The position numbers and the translations under genes are program-made. From Verminephrobacter eiseniae EF01-2 (GTDB lineage Bacteria; Pseudomonadota; Gammaproteobacteria; Burkholderiales; Burkholderiaceae_C), in NCBI RefSeq assembly GCF_000015565.1, contig NC_008786.1:186001-250000 (forward strand): 64,000 bases of DNA. The letters run 5' to 3'. The notes beneath the pieces were generated by a model. The model searched no databases. It worked only from the letters and a program-made list of their open reading frames with translations, and was not told the DNA's origin. Shown piece by piece: positions 10,956 to 19,925 of this stretch. Within the stretch, counting starts at the first letter, position 1. Every line of letters begins with the position of its first letter.

Positions 10956-10970
10956 AACGGAGTATCCATC

Positions 10971-11228
10971 ATGCAAACCAAACTGACCCTGCGGCTGGAG
11001 GAGCGCCTGATCACCCAGGCCAAGGCGCGGGCGCAGCGCCATGGCAAGTCGCTGTCGCAATTGGTGGCGGATTACTTCGTCCAGCTTGATGAACCCGTGG
11101 CCGCGCAGCGCCAGGCGCTGGAGGCGCCCCTGCCGCCGGTCGTCGCGTCGCTGCGTGGGGCGCTCAAAGGCGTGGCAGACCTGGACGAGGGCGCATGGCG
11201 CGAGCATCTGCGGACCAAGCACCAATGA
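10971..11228 (+). CDS. Ribbon-helix-helix antitoxin (VapB/DUF6364-like)
   Basis: 85-residue protein. The N-terminus TKLTLRLEERLITQAKARAQ with a following helix (GKSLSQLVADYFVQL) is a ribbon-helix-helix DNA-binding fold; the C-terminal tail would wrap the toxin. Its stop overlaps the start of the PIN-domain gene (ATGA), typical of type II toxin-antitoxin operons. A strong palindrome lies just upstream. The pair sits inside the segment that split GntR from its dehydrogenase. Confidence 0.85.
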   Translation: MQTKLTLRLEERLITQAKARAQRHGKSLSQLVADYFVQLDEPVAAQRQALEAPLPPVVASLRGALKGVADLDEGAWREHLRTKHQ

Positions 11229-11632
11229 GGGCGGTGCTGTTCGACACCAATGTGGTGCTCGACGTGCTGCTCGACCGCGAGCCCCACGTCCATGCGTCTG
11301 CCCAGGCCATGGCGCTGGTGGAGCGGGGTGAAGTGCGCGGCTTTCTGTGCGCCACGACGGTGACCACCTTGTTCTACCTGGCCAGCCGCGCCCTGGATGC
11401 CCGCCGCGCGCGCGGGCAGATTGAGGCCCTGCTGCGCCTGTTCGACGTGGCGCCGGTTACCCGGCTGGTGCTGACGGACGCGCTCGGCATCGGCTTTGCG
11501 GACTATGAGGACGCAGTGCTGCACGAGGCGGCGCGGCACGCGGGCGTGCTGTGTATCGTCACGCGCAACGTGCGCGACTTTTCCGCTGCCACGCTGCCGG
11601 TGCTCGCGCCGGACGAGTTCCTGTCGGGGTGA
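11225..11632 (+). CDS. PIN-domain toxin ribonuclease (VapC-like)
   Basis: 135-residue PIN-domain protein. Acidic active-site candidates are visible: Asp in VLFDTNVVLDVLLDR near residue 7, acidic residues in the GFADYEDAV segment near 96-104, and Asp in VTRNVRDF near 115-122. PIN toxins cut specific RNAs when the antitoxin is lost. It is co-translated with the RHH antitoxin. The start ATG at 11225 was preferred over an upstream in-frame codon that lies inside the antitoxin gene. Catalytic residues look intact, so it is likely functional. Confidence 0.87.
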   Translation: MRAVLFDTNVVLDVLLDREPHVHASAQAMALVERGEVRGFLCATTVTTLFYLASRALDARRARGQIEALLRLFDVAPVTRLVLTDALGIGFADYEDAVLHEAARHAGVLCIVTRNVRDFSAATLPVLAPDEFLSG

Positions 11633-11645
11633 GCGGCAGGTTGGG

Positions 11646-12557
11646 CTACCAGCGCTCCGGCAGCCGCTCCTTGAGCAAATCGAGAAACGCCTGCACGGCC
11701 ACCGGCAGGCTGCGGCCCGCCAGGGTCTGCACTTCCAGGTCGCGCAGGTCCATGCCCGGATCGCTGATGGGCAGGGCCACGATGGCGCCTGCCGCCACCA
11801 GGTGGCGCGCGGCGATCTCGCTGGCCACCGACAGGCCGCCCCCGTGCGCCACGAAGTTGAGCACCGTCTTGGCATGGTTGCTGATGAGCACCGGCGCCAT
11901 CTGCAGACCCTGGCGGCTGCAGACGATGTCGATCATCTGGCGCACCGTCGTCTCGGGCGGAGGCAGGGCCAGGGGGTGCCTGGCCATCTGCGCCAGGGAC
12001 ACGCTGCGCGCCCGGGCCAGCGGGTGGCCGGGCGGGACCAGCGCCCGCACGGGCGCGGTCTGGCGGTAGGCCACCTCGATGTCCTGGTGCGGCGCGCGGC
12101 TGAAGCACAGGCCGATGTCGGCCGCGCCGCTGCGCACCGCGCCGGGCACCTGGGCCGTGGGCAGCGAGATCACGCTGAACTGGATGCCCGTGTGCGTGCG
12201 CTGGAACTCCACGCACAGGCGCGGCACCAGCTCGTTGGCAAAGGCGTCCGACGTGGCCAGCCGCACCTGGCCCGCGCGCAGGCCCTGCAGCGCGCCGATC
12301 TCGCCCAGGGCGCGCTCGGCGTCCAGCACCGTGCGCCGGGCGTGGATGGCGAGGATCTCGCCCGCCGCCGTGAGCACCATGCCGCGCGGGTGCCGCTCGA
12401 ACAGCGGCGTGCCCAACTGCGCCTCCAGCCCCGCGATCTGGCGGCTCAGCGCCGAGGCCGCCACGTGCAGGCGGGCCGAGGCCTCGGTCAGCGAGCCGCT
12501 GTGGGCCACTTCCAGAAAGTAGCGCAGGGTGGTGTCTTGCAGCAGATGGGCGCGCAT
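11646..12557 (-). CDS. LysR-family transcriptional regulator
   Basis: 303-residue LysR regulator. The N-terminal helix-turn-helix (TLRYFLEVAHSGSLTEASAR, then ALSRQIAGLEAQLG) occupies about residues 8-65 and the effector-binding domain about 90-295. MRAHLLQ was chosen as start because upstream in-frame residues are not LysR-like. It is divergent from the Bug receptor at 12761 with a 203-bp intergenic region, so it probably controls that gene. Confidence 0.9.
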   Translation of the reverse strand: MRAHLLQDTTLRYFLEVAHSGSLTEASARLHVAASALSRQIAGLEAQLGTPLFERHPRGMVLTAAGEILAIHARRTVLDAERALGEIGALQGLRAGQVRLATSDAFANELVPRLCVEFQRTHTGIQFSVISLPTAQVPGAVRSGAADIGLCFSRAPHQDIEVAYRQTAPVRALVPPGHPLARARSVSLAQMARHPLALPPPETTVRQMIDIVCSRQGLQMAPVLISNHAKTVLNFVAHGGGLSVASEIAARHLVAAGAIVALPISDPGMDLRDLEVQTLAGRSLPVAVQAFLDLLKERLPERW

Positions 12558-12760
12558 GGCGAGGGCTTTCAAAAGTGTGCCGTTGGTCCGCCCAAAGCAT
12601 GGATCGGTTTGCCGTGGCGGCAAAGCTGGTTGCCTATTTGTTGGTAGCCATGCAAGGCATCGCTTCCTAAGATGGGCTTTTCGTCACGCCGCCTTGCGGC
12701 GGCTGCCGCAGCCCGGGTTCCGGGTCATCCATTCTTTTTTGCCGTTGGGGAGTGCTCTGT

Positions 12761-13747
12761 ATGCGTCTTATCTCTTGGAGCCGTGGCGCGCTGGGCCTGG
12801 CCTGCCTGCTGGCCAGTGCATCCGCCACCGTCCACGCGCAAGCCGCATGGCCCGACCGCCCCTTGCGCGTGATCGTGCCCTTCCCGGCCAGCGGCGCCAC
12901 CGACCTGGTGGCCCGCGTGGTCACCCAGCGCGTGGCCGCCGACCTGGGCCAGCAGATGGTGGTGGACAACAAGCCCGGCGCGGGCGGCACCATCGGCACG
13001 GCCGAGGCGGCCAAGGCCCCGGCCGACGGCTACACGCTGCTGCTGACCACCAGCAGCACGCACGCCATATCCCCCCACCTCATGCCGCGCCTGGCGTATG
13101 ACCCGCGCAAGGACTTCACGCCCGTGGCCCACGTGGCCGACGCGCCCAGCGTGCTGCTGGTCACCAACTCGCTGCCCGTCAAGACCGTGGGTGAACTCGT
13201 CGCTTACGGCAAGGCCCACCCTGGCAAGCTCAACTACGCCACCAGCGGCAACGGCACCATCGTGCACCTGAACACCGCCGCGTTCAGTGCCCAGGCGGGC
13301 CTGGAGATGACCCATATCCCCTACAAAGGCACGGCGCTGGCCATTCCCGACCTCATTGCCGGGCAGACGCACGTACTTTTTGACTCCCTGCCCACGGGCA
13401 TGCCCCACGCCAAGGCAGGCCGCCTGCGCGCCCTGGCCGTGACCAGCGAAAAGCGCAGCACCCTGGCGCCCGAGCTGCCCACGCTGGCCGAATCGGGCCT
13501 GCCCGGCTATTCGTCGGTGACCTGGTTCGGCGTGTACCTGCCTGCCGGAGCGCCGCCCGCGCTGGTCGCGCGCGTGCACCAGGCCTTTGCCAAGGCCGTG
13601 CAGGCGCCCGAGGTGGCCGCCAGCCTGGCCAAGCTGGGCGTGGAGCCTGCCGCGCCCAGCACGCCCGCGCAGTTTGGCGCCATGGTGCAGGCCGACAGCA
13701 ACCGCTGGGCGACGGTGATCCGCCAGCACAAAATCACAGTGGAATGA
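12761..13747 (+). CDS. Bug/TTT-family periplasmic solute receptor
   Basis: 328-residue Bug-type receptor. A signal peptide ends near AHAQA (ASATVHAQA, about residue 29). Family motifs follow: WPDRPLRVIVPFPASGATD, VVDNKPGAGGTIG, IPYKGTALAIPDLIAGQTHV and LPTLAESGLPGYSS. The ATG at 12761 is preceded by GGGGAG at 12747-12752; a GTG three codons earlier overlaps that site and is unlikely. The ligand is unknown. It was probably followed by a gamma-glutamyltransferase gene, of which only the first codons remain. Confidence 0.92.
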   Translation: MRLISWSRGALGLACLLASASATVHAQAAWPDRPLRVIVPFPASGATDLVARVVTQRVAADLGQQMVVDNKPGAGGTIGTAEAAKAPADGYTLLLTTSSTHAISPHLMPRLAYDPRKDFTPVAHVADAPSVLLVTNSLPVKTVGELVAYGKAHPGKLNYATSGNGTIVHLNTAAFSAQAGLEMTHIPYKGTALAIPDLIAGQTHVLFDSLPTGMPHAKAGRLRALAVTSEKRSTLAPELPTLAESGLPGYSSVTWFGVYLPAGAPPALVARVHQAFAKAVQAPEVAASLAKLGVEPAAPSTPAQFGAMVQADSNRWATVIRQHKITVE

Positions 13748-13748
13748 C

Positions 13749-13806
13749 ATGAACCCACATCCACTCGACTGGAATCTCCCTTACGCCTCCCACCGCAGTG
13801 CGGTGA
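13749..13806 (+). pseudogene. Gamma-glutamyltransferase, N-terminal stub
   Basis: About 20 codons starting MNPHPLDWNLPYASHRS match the conserved opening of the gamma-glutamyltransferase family (usually WNLPYPSRR followed by RNVVATSQPLA). The match breaks exactly where the 0.8 kb duplication begins (13807). It starts just after the Bug stop, so the two formed an operon at the source locus. The call rests on a short stretch and is tentative. Confidence 0.6.
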
Positions 13807-14192
13807 TGGGCCGCATGCCGGACCTGCATCAGCCGATCTGGCGCAACGGGCAATGGCATGCTCGCCCCGGCGGCACGGTGCAGCACGGCCCGCAGGTGGT
13901 ACAGGTCGCGCAAACTTTGCGCATCGAACCGGCGGATATGCGCCCCCAGGTGCGGGGGTTTGACGACCACCCCCAGTCTCTGCAACTGCGCCAGAGCGGC
14001 CCTGACCACATGGCGCTTGGCAGCGTAGTCCTCCATCAGGTGGTCTTCGATCAGTCTGTTGCGCGGCAGTATCCGGCCACGGATGACATCCATCTCTATG
14101 GCTTCGATGACGGCTTGCACCGGCGCAGGCAGCGCGGCGCACACCCCTGCTGCGCCTGACTCGGAGGCGGCGAACGAGCTTTTCTTACCCAT
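13807..14192 (-). pseudogene. GntR-family regulator, truncated second copy
   Basis: The first 129 codons of the GntR gene at 9485-10183, beginning MGKKSSF at 14192 and nearly identical to it. After 13807 the frame continues into unrelated sequence and stops at 13734. The winged-helix DNA-binding part is complete but most of the FCD domain is gone, so any product could at best bind DNA without sensing a ligand. Confidence 0.93.
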
Positions 14193-14251
14193 GTCCCGAT
14201 GGTCGTCAACTGCGCTGCTTTGCATGGCACGGCGTGCGGGCCACGCGCTCA

Positions 14252-14299
14252 TTTCATCGATGGTTTCATCGATGGTTTCATCGATGGTTTCATTGATGG
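14252..14299. repeat. 12-bp tandem repeats, four units
   Basis: Three exact TTTCATCGATGG units and one with a single change (TTTCATTGATGG), in the region between the GntR fragment and the intact aldehyde dehydrogenase. One unit more than the left copy of the duplication. Confidence 0.9.
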
Positions 14300-14390
14300 T
14301 TTGATTGCCAATATTGTCGACAACGCGCTGCTTGTGTTTCGTGGTTTGGCTTCCTAGACTTCGCATCCCGGAAACCATCAGGCAGGCACC

Positions 14391-15827
14391 ATGGCAACGC
14401 GGCAAGCCGCATCGGAACTCATCAGCATCGATCCGGCCAACGGGGCCGAGATCGCCCGCGTTCGCATCACCAGCGCGCAGGAACTCGACGCAGTCGTCGC
14501 GCGCGCATGGAATGCTTTCCGGCATTCGGGCTGGAAGTCACTGCTGCCGCACCAGCGCGCGCTGGTGCTGCATGCCATTGCTGATGGCCTGGCGGCAGAA
14601 AAGCAGGCGCTGGCCCGGCTACAGATGCAGGACAACGGCAAACCATGGGGCGAGTGTCGCTCGATGGTGGAGTCGGCCATCGGCACCTTCCGGTACTACG
14701 CTGGTGTTTGCGAGACGCTGCAAACCGACGTGACACCTGTGCGCGGCGACTATGTGTCCTTTACCGTCCTCGAACCATTCGGGGTCGTGGCGGCGATCAC
14801 GCCGTGGAACTCGCCCATCATGAACGACGCGACCAAGGTCGCCCCGGCGCTGGCGGCAGGCAACGCCGTGATTCTCAAACCGTCGGAGGACGCGCCGCTG
14901 CTGGCGCCGGAACTGGCGCGCATTGCACACGCGGCAGGGCTGCCCGAGCATCTGCTGCAAGTAGTGCAGGGTCGGGGCGCCGATGTCGGCGCAGCCCTCG
15001 TGTCCCACCATGGCGTGCGCATGATCTCGTTCACTGGCGGCACGGATTCCGGCAAGGCCATTGCCCATGCGGCCGCTGAGCGACTGGTTCCTGCGGCGCT
15101 GGAACTCGGTGGCAAGTCGCCGCATATCGTGTTTGCCGATGCCCACCGTGAACATGCGGTGGCGGCGGTCGTGGCCGGCATCTTCGGCTCTGCCGGCCAG
15201 TCTTGTGTCGCCGGCTCCCGGCTTTTCATCGAGGAGTGCGTCTACGCCGAGGTGCTGGCACAGGTGGTGGCGCAGGCCCGCCGCCTCCGGGTGGCACCCC
15301 CTGACGCCGAGGGCGTGGAAATGGGCCCCCTGGCATCGTTGCGGCACCGCGAAAGGGTGATCAGGTTTGTCGCGCGCGCCCGCGCCGAAGGGGCGCAGGT
15401 GCTCTGCGGCGGCGCGGTGCCGGCGGGTGCCGAATTCACCGCCGGGGCTTATTACCTTCCCACGGTGATCGATGGTCTTCATCCCCGGGCGGCCACTTGC
15501 CAGGAAGAAGCCTTTGGCCCGGTGCTGGTCGCTTTCGCGTTTCGCGATGAAGCCGATTTGATCGACCAGGCCAATGGCACGGCATTCGGGTTGGCCTGTG
15601 GCATCTGGACGGAAAACTTCAAGAAAGCCTGGCGTATCGGTCGGGCGCTGGAGGCAGGCTCGGTCTGGATCAACACCTACAAGCAGTCGGTCGCGAGCAC
15701 CCCTTTCGGGGGGGTCAAAAGCAGCGGCATCGGACGGGAAAAAGGCATCGATGGCCTGAAGCTGTACACGCAAGTCAAGAGCATGTACTTCGGCCTGCAT
15801 GAACAGCCGCTGGGCATTTCCAGATAA
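14391..15827 (+). CDS. NAD(P)-dependent aldehyde dehydrogenase
   Basis: 478-residue aldehyde dehydrogenase that oxidises an aldehyde to the acid in the cytoplasm. Visible: TPWNSPIMNDATKVAPALA near 141-159 (cofactor domain), FTGGTDSGKAI near 216-226, catalytic Glu in ALELGGKSPHIV near 239-250, catalytic Cys in GSAGQSCVAGSRLFI near 267-281, and the C-terminal PFGGVKSSGIGREKG. All key elements are intact. It leads a probable operon with the 3-hydroxyisobutyrate-dehydrogenase-like gene and a Bug receptor. Its upstream region carries ATCGAT repeats that may bind the GntR regulator. Substrate unknown. Confidence 0.93.
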   Translation: MATRQAASELISIDPANGAEIARVRITSAQELDAVVARAWNAFRHSGWKSLLPHQRALVLHAIADGLAAEKQALARLQMQDNGKPWGECRSMVESAIGTFRYYAGVCETLQTDVTPVRGDYVSFTVLEPFGVVAAITPWNSPIMNDATKVAPALAAGNAVILKPSEDAPLLAPELARIAHAAGLPEHLLQVVQGRGADVGAALVSHHGVRMISFTGGTDSGKAIAHAAAERLVPAALELGGKSPHIVFADAHREHAVAAVVAGIFGSAGQSCVAGSRLFIEECVYAEVLAQVVAQARRLRVAPPDAEGVEMGPLASLRHRERVIRFVARARAEGAQVLCGGAVPAGAEFTAGAYYLPTVIDGLHPRAATCQEEAFGPVLVAFAFRDEADLIDQANGTAFGLACGIWTENFKKAWRIGRALEAGSVWINTYKQSVASTPFGGVKSSGIGREKGIDGLKLYTQVKSMYFGLHEQPLGISR

Positions 15828-15887
15828 GCCCCAACAAGTCCCGAAAAGCCCCGACAAGTCCCGACAAGGCCGCACCAGTCCGGGCAA
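15828..15887. repeat. 20-bp short tandem repeat, three degenerate units
   Basis: GCCCC-AACAAGTCCCGAAAA type units at 15828-15847, 15848-15867 and (weaker) 15868-15887, directly after the aldehyde dehydrogenase stop codon. No hairpin is obvious. Confidence 0.7.
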
Positions 15888-15915
15888 AGCATCCCTTCTC
15901 ACCCATCGGAACCCC

Positions 15916-16815
15916 ATGACCCTCACGCCCCCGGTGGCCATCTACGGCCTTGGAAACATGGGCTATCCAATCGCCGAGCGCATTGGCCGCCACTTTCCGA
16001 CGCAGGTATTCGACCTGGACGACACCCGCGTCGAAAAGGCCCGCGCCCTCTTCGGCGCTGCGCCGATGGGCCGGCCGCAGGACTTGGCCGATACCCGGGT
16101 CGTCGTGCTGTGCCTGCCAAGTCCGGCCAGTTCCCTGAGCGTCATCGAGCAGATCGCGCCCCACTTGCCGCAGGGCGCCGTGGTCATCGAGAGCAGCACC
16201 GTGAACCCTGAGCATGTCCATGCGGGCCAGAAGCGACTGGCTCCTTTCGGGGTCGATGTCGTCGACGCATCCATCCTGGCGGGTGTCGAGCAGATGGCGG
16301 CAGGCAGTGCCACCCTTGCGCTCGGCGGCAAGCCCGATGCCATTGCCCGCAGCCAAGGTGTTCTCGACGCCATCGCCAGCCGGCAGATTCATTTTGGCGC
16401 ACTGGGCGCAGGCGCGGCCGCCAAGGTGATCAACAACGCGGTCGCCCATGCGGTCATGGTGGTCGTTGCCGAGGCGGGCGCGATGGCCACCGCTGCGGGC
16501 GTGGGTTGCGAAAAGCTGATCGCCCTGCTTTCCGATCCCCGGATGGGCCTGCACCGACCGCTCACCTACCGCTATGCACAGCGGGTCGTCAAAGGCGACT
16601 ACACAGGCGGCATGCCCCTGGATGCGGCCCGAAAAGACTCGACCCTGGCCCTGCAACTGGCGCAGACACTGGGCGTTCCGCTGTTTGCCATTCAAGGCGC
16701 GCACAGCGTCTACGACATCGCCGCCGCCGCAGGTCATGGCCGCCAAGACTACGCCGTGATTGCCAAGCTCTGGGCCGGCTGGGGCTGCCCCACCGTGCCC
16801 GGGCCTGGCCCATGA
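15916..16815 (+). CDS. NAD(P)-dependent oxidoreductase, 3-hydroxyisobutyrate dehydrogenase family
   Basis: 299-residue beta-hydroxyacid dehydrogenase-type protein. The N-terminal dinucleotide motif is IYGLGNMGYPIAERI (about residues 9-23, GxGxxG), followed by CLPSPASS, VVIESSTVNPE near 100-110 and VDASILAGVEQMAAG near 120-134. The region GAGAAAKVINNAV near 167-179 contains the catalytic Lys of the family. It sits between an aldehyde dehydrogenase and a Bug receptor, which suggests a short pathway oxidising a hydroxyacid or alcohol taken up by the receptor. Exact substrate unknown. Confidence 0.85.
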   Translation: MTLTPPVAIYGLGNMGYPIAERIGRHFPTQVFDLDDTRVEKARALFGAAPMGRPQDLADTRVVVLCLPSPASSLSVIEQIAPHLPQGAVVIESSTVNPEHVHAGQKRLAPFGVDVVDASILAGVEQMAAGSATLALGGKPDAIARSQGVLDAIASRQIHFGALGAGAAAKVINNAVAHAVMVVVAEAGAMATAAGVGCEKLIALLSDPRMGLHRPLTYRYAQRVVKGDYTGGMPLDAARKDSTLALQLAQTLGVPLFAIQGAHSVYDIAAAAGHGRQDYAVIAKLWAGWGCPTVPGPGP

Positions 16816-16860
16816 GCACGGGCCGCACGCAAACGACGCACTCAAGGAAAGGAGCGACAT

Positions 16861-17862
16861 ATGTCTGATTTGGCGTCTGATTGGGCCTGCCCCCTTTCGG
16901 CCGGCACCCGCCGCAGGGCCGCTTGCGCGCTGGGCGCATGGGCGTTCGGCGCATGGGCCACCGGCAACGCCTGGGCCGCCTGGCCCGACAAGCCGATGGA
17001 ACTGGTCGTGGGGTTCGCTGCCGGCGGAGGCACCGACACCACGGCGCGAACACTGGCGCTGCACCTGTCCAGACGGCTTGGCGTGCCGGTCGTCGTCAGC
17101 AACAAACCAGGCGCCTCGGGCGAGTTGGGTTTGGCGCATGTCGCCAAATCGGCGCCCGACGGCTACCTGATCGGAATGAGCAACATGCCAGGCTTGGTCA
17201 CCCTCCCGATGGAAAGACGGACCCGGTTCAAGGCCGGCGACTTTGCCTACATAGCCAACATCGTTCGCGACCCGAGTGCGTTCAGCGTGCTCGGCAACAG
17301 CCCGTATCGCAGCATCGATGACCTGATTGCCGATGCCAAGGCCCGGCCCGGGCAGATCAGCTACGGCTCGACCGGAACCGGAACCGACGACCACCTGGCG
17401 CTGGTTTTGTTTGAACGGCTGACCGGCGCCCAATTCACCCATGTGCCCTACAACGGCGCCGGCCCATTGCGCACCGCCGTGCTGGGCGGCCATGTGCTGG
17501 TCGGGGGGATGAACCTCGGCGAGGTCATGCCATACCGCGACAAGCTGCGCGTGCTGGCGCAGGCCAGCCCTGGCCGATCCCGGCTGGCCCCGGATGTGCC
17601 GAGCTTCAATGAGCAGCATGTCGATCTGGTCTTCAATTCAGAGCGGGGCATCGTCGCCCCGGCGGGTCTGCCAGCCGATGCACGGCAACGGCTGACCGAT
17701 GCGCTGCGCTCGGTGGCGGCCGATCCGCTATTTCAGCAGCAGATGCAGGCGCAATTCACCGAGATGGATTATCTCGAGGGCGCAGCATGGCAAGCCCGTC
17801 TGGAGAAGGCGGCGGCTGAATTCGGTGCGCTTTGGAAGTCCGCCCCCTGGACTGATTCGTAA
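16861..17862 (+). CDS. Bug/TTT-family periplasmic solute receptor
   Basis: 333-residue Bug receptor. An Arg-containing N-terminus (GTRRRAACALGAWAFGAW) and cleavage near NAWA-AWPDKP give a possible Tat-like or ordinary signal peptide of about 40 residues. Family motifs: PMELVVGFAAGGGTDTTART, VVVSNKPGASGELG, HVPYNGAGPLRTAVLGGHV. It is 45 bp downstream of the oxidoreductase and on the same strand. It converges with the flavin oxidase gene. Ligand unknown. Confidence 0.9.
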   Translation: MSDLASDWACPLSAGTRRRAACALGAWAFGAWATGNAWAAWPDKPMELVVGFAAGGGTDTTARTLALHLSRRLGVPVVVSNKPGASGELGLAHVAKSAPDGYLIGMSNMPGLVTLPMERRTRFKAGDFAYIANIVRDPSAFSVLGNSPYRSIDDLIADAKARPGQISYGSTGTGTDDHLALVLFERLTGAQFTHVPYNGAGPLRTAVLGGHVLVGGMNLGEVMPYRDKLRVLAQASPGRSRLAPDVPSFNEQHVDLVFNSERGIVAPAGLPADARQRLTDALRSVAADPLFQQQMQAQFTEMDYLEGAAWQARLEKAAAEFGALWKSAPWTDS

Positions 17863-17879
17863 GCGCCGGCCGCCGTCTT

Positions 17880-19184
17880 TCAGACGCCGCCGTCGGTCAT
17901 GCGGTACCAGCCGATCACGGCCGAGACATAGATGCGCCGCAGGCCGTGCAGCGGAAACGGCCGCAGGTCCGACAGCGGCACGGGCAGGGCTTTCGCGTCG
18001 CCCGTGCCGAGGTACTGCGCCAGCGCCTGGCCCATGCGCGTTTGCAGCCCGACGCCACGGCCCTGGCAGCCGATGTCGATCAACAGGCCCGGAGCCGGTT
18101 CGTGCAGATGCGGGAGGTAGTCGCGCGTGATCGCCACATGGCCGCACCAGCGGTACGCGATCGGCGCGCCGGCTGCTTGCGGGAATAGCTTGGCGACGAT
18201 GTGTTCGAGGTGCGACCAGTCGCCGGGCTGGCCGGCATCGGGTTCGCGAAAGCTGCCGCGACCGCCCATCAGCAAGCGGCCCATGTGGTCCAGGCGGTAG
18301 TACAGCAGCAGGTTGCGCGCGTCGGAGGAAACATGGCCTTCGGGCAGGATGGTCTTGCGCACCGCATCGGGCAGCGGCTCGGTGGCGACCTGAAACGAGT
18401 TCGCGTCGATGATGGTCTTGCGCAGGCCTGGCCACAGATCGCCGGTGTAGCCGTTGGTGCACAGCACGACACGCTCGGCCGTCACGCGCAGGCCGCGGCT
18501 GGTCCAGGCCTGCCACTTGCCGTTGGCCCGGGCCAGTTGCGTCACCGGCGTGTCGGTGTGAATGACCGCGCCGGCGGCCTGCGCCGCGCGTGCCAGTTCG
18601 CGCGCATAGCTCAGCGGCTGCACGCCGCCGCCGCGCGGATCGAGCCAGCCGCCGAAGTACTTGTCGGTGCCCAACAGGCGTGCTGTCTCGTTGCGGTCGA
18701 GCGGGCGGGCTGCCACGCCCTGCGCCTGCCAGTCCCGCGCGCGGCGTTCGGCCAGTTGCACGGCGGCCGGCGTGTGGGCGCCCTGGATCCAGCCCTGGCG
18801 CACGCGCGGCACGTCCATGCCGTGCTTGTCGATCAGGCCGAACACCGCGTCGGCCGTGCCATTGGCAAAGTCGATCAGGCGCTGGCCCGGTTCAGCGCCG
18901 AACATCCGCAGCAGCTCGCCAGGGTCGTGCTTGAGGCCCGCGATGACCTGGCCGCCGTTGCGGCCCGAAGCGCCGAAGCCGACCTGTCTGGCTTCGAGCA
19001 GCAGCACGCGCACGCCACGCTCGGCCAGGTGCAGCGCCGTGCTGAGGCCGCAATAGCCGGCGCCGATGACGATCACGTCGGCCTGCGCGTTGCTGTCCAG
19101 CGGCGTGGTCGCTGGCGCGGGCACGGCGGTGGCCGCCCACAGCGACGGGGCGAGCGGAAAGAATTCCTGCGTCGGGTTCGGCAT
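17880..19184 (-). CDS. FAD-dependent amine/amino-acid oxidase (DAO family, PuuB-like)
   Basis: 434-residue DAO-family flavoprotein. The FAD motif [20 protein letters not shown] lies at about residues 34-53; [15 protein letters not shown] at about 69-83 is typical of gamma-glutamylputrescine oxidase and its relatives. The C-terminal [20 protein letters not shown] motif completes the FAD site. It would oxidise a secondary or primary amine with oxygen, giving an aldehyde and peroxide. It is the last gene of a leftward operon with an amino-acid-type ABC transporter and an XRE-cupin regulator, an arrangement like putrescine-utilisation (puu) clusters. Substrate not proven. Confidence 0.88.
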   Translation of the reverse strand: MPNPTQEFFPLAPSLWAATAVPAPATTPLDSNAQADVIVIGAGYCGLSTALHLAERGVRVLLLEARQVGFGASGRNGGQVIAGLKHDPGELLRMFGAEPGQRLIDFANGTADAVFGLIDKHGMDVPRVRQGWIQGAHTPAAVQLAERRARDWQAQGVAARPLDRNETARLLGTDKYFGGWLDPRGGGVQPLSYARELARAAQAAGAVIHTDTPVTQLARANGKWQAWTSRGLRVTAERVVLCTNGYTGDLWPGLRKTIIDANSFQVATEPLPDAVRKTILPEGHVSSDARNLLLYYRLDHMGRLLMGGRGSFREPDAGQPGDWSHLEHIVAKLFPQAAGAPIAYRWCGHVAITRDYLPHLHEPAPGLLIDIGCQGRGVGLQTRMGQALAQYLGTGDAKALPVPLSDLRPFPLHGLRRIYVSAVIGWYRMTDGGV

Positions 19185-19193
19185 AAAAATCCT

Positions 19194-19925
19194 TCAGAGC
19201 GGGTGCAGCACGCGGCGCAGGAAGTCCTGCGTGCGCGGGTTTTGCGGGTGGTTGAGCAACTCGGCGGCGCGGCCCTGTTCGACGATCACGCCGCCGTCGA
19301 TGAAGATCACGCGGTCGGCCACTTCGCGCGCGAACTGCATCTCGTGCGTGACCACCACCATCGTCATGCCGGTGCCGGCGAGCTTGCGCATCACCTGCAG
19401 CACGTCGCCGACAAGCTCGGGGTCGAGCGCCGAGGTCGGCTCGTCGAACAGGATGGCCTTGGGCCGCATGGCCAATGCGCGCGCAATGGCCACGCGCTGT
19501 TGCTGCCCGCCCGACAGATCGGGCGGATGCGCTGCGGCCTTGTCCGCCAGGCCGACGCTGGCGAGCAACTCCTTGGCGCGCGCGCTGGCGCTGGCGCGGT
19601 CTTCACCCTTCACATAGACCGGCCCCTCGATCACGTTCTCGAGCACCGTGCGGTGCGGAAACAGGTTGAAGCGCTGGAACACCATCGCCACCTCGGCGCG
19701 GATCGCCTTGATCGACGCGTGCTGCCGGTCCACGCGCCGACCGTCGATGTCGACGCTGCCGCCCGAGTAGCTCTCGAGGCCGTTGATGCAGCGCAGGATG
19801 GTCGACTTGCCCGAGCCCGAAGGCCCGATGATGCAGACCACCTCGCCCTGCGCGATCGAGGCGTCGATGCCCTTGAGCACCTGGTGCTTGCCGAATGCTT
19901 TCTGCAGGCGGCGGATCTCGATCAT
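19194..19925 (-). CDS. Amino-acid-type ABC transporter ATP-binding protein
   Basis: 243-residue ATPase of the polar amino acid importer family. Walker [10 protein letters not shown] near residues 33-41, Q-loop [12 protein letters not shown], signature [15 protein letters not shown] and Walker [15 protein letters not shown] are intact. The start ATG overlaps the stop of the permease gene by 4 bp. It powers uptake together with the permease and the periplasmic binding protein upstream. It is 9 bp before the flavin oxidase. Confidence 0.95.
   Translation of the reverse strand: MIEIRRLQKAFGKHQVLKGIDASIAQGEVVCIIGPSGSGKSTILRCINGLESYSGGSVDIDGRRVDRQHASIKAIRAEVAMVFQRFNLFPHRTVLENVIEGPVYVKGEDRASASARAKELLASVGLADKAAAHPPDLSGGQQQRVAIARALAMRPKAILFDEPTSALDPELVGDVLQVMRKLAGTGMTMVVVTHEMQFAREVADRVIFIDGGVIVEQGRAAELLNHPQNPRTQDFLRRVLHPL

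Larger units (their letters stand above)
13807..14622. repeat. 0.8 kb direct duplication, right copy
   Basis: 816 bp matching 9798-10601 with few substitutions and one extra 12-bp tandem unit. In this copy the dehydrogenase is whole and GntR is cut. Recombination between the copies would delete 10602-14622 (net) and restore a simple divergent GntR-dehydrogenase pair. Confidence 0.95.

Noticed and set aside
14252..14299. Possible CRISPR-like array
   Set aside because: Units are 12 bp, contiguous and without spacers; this is a simple tandem repeat.
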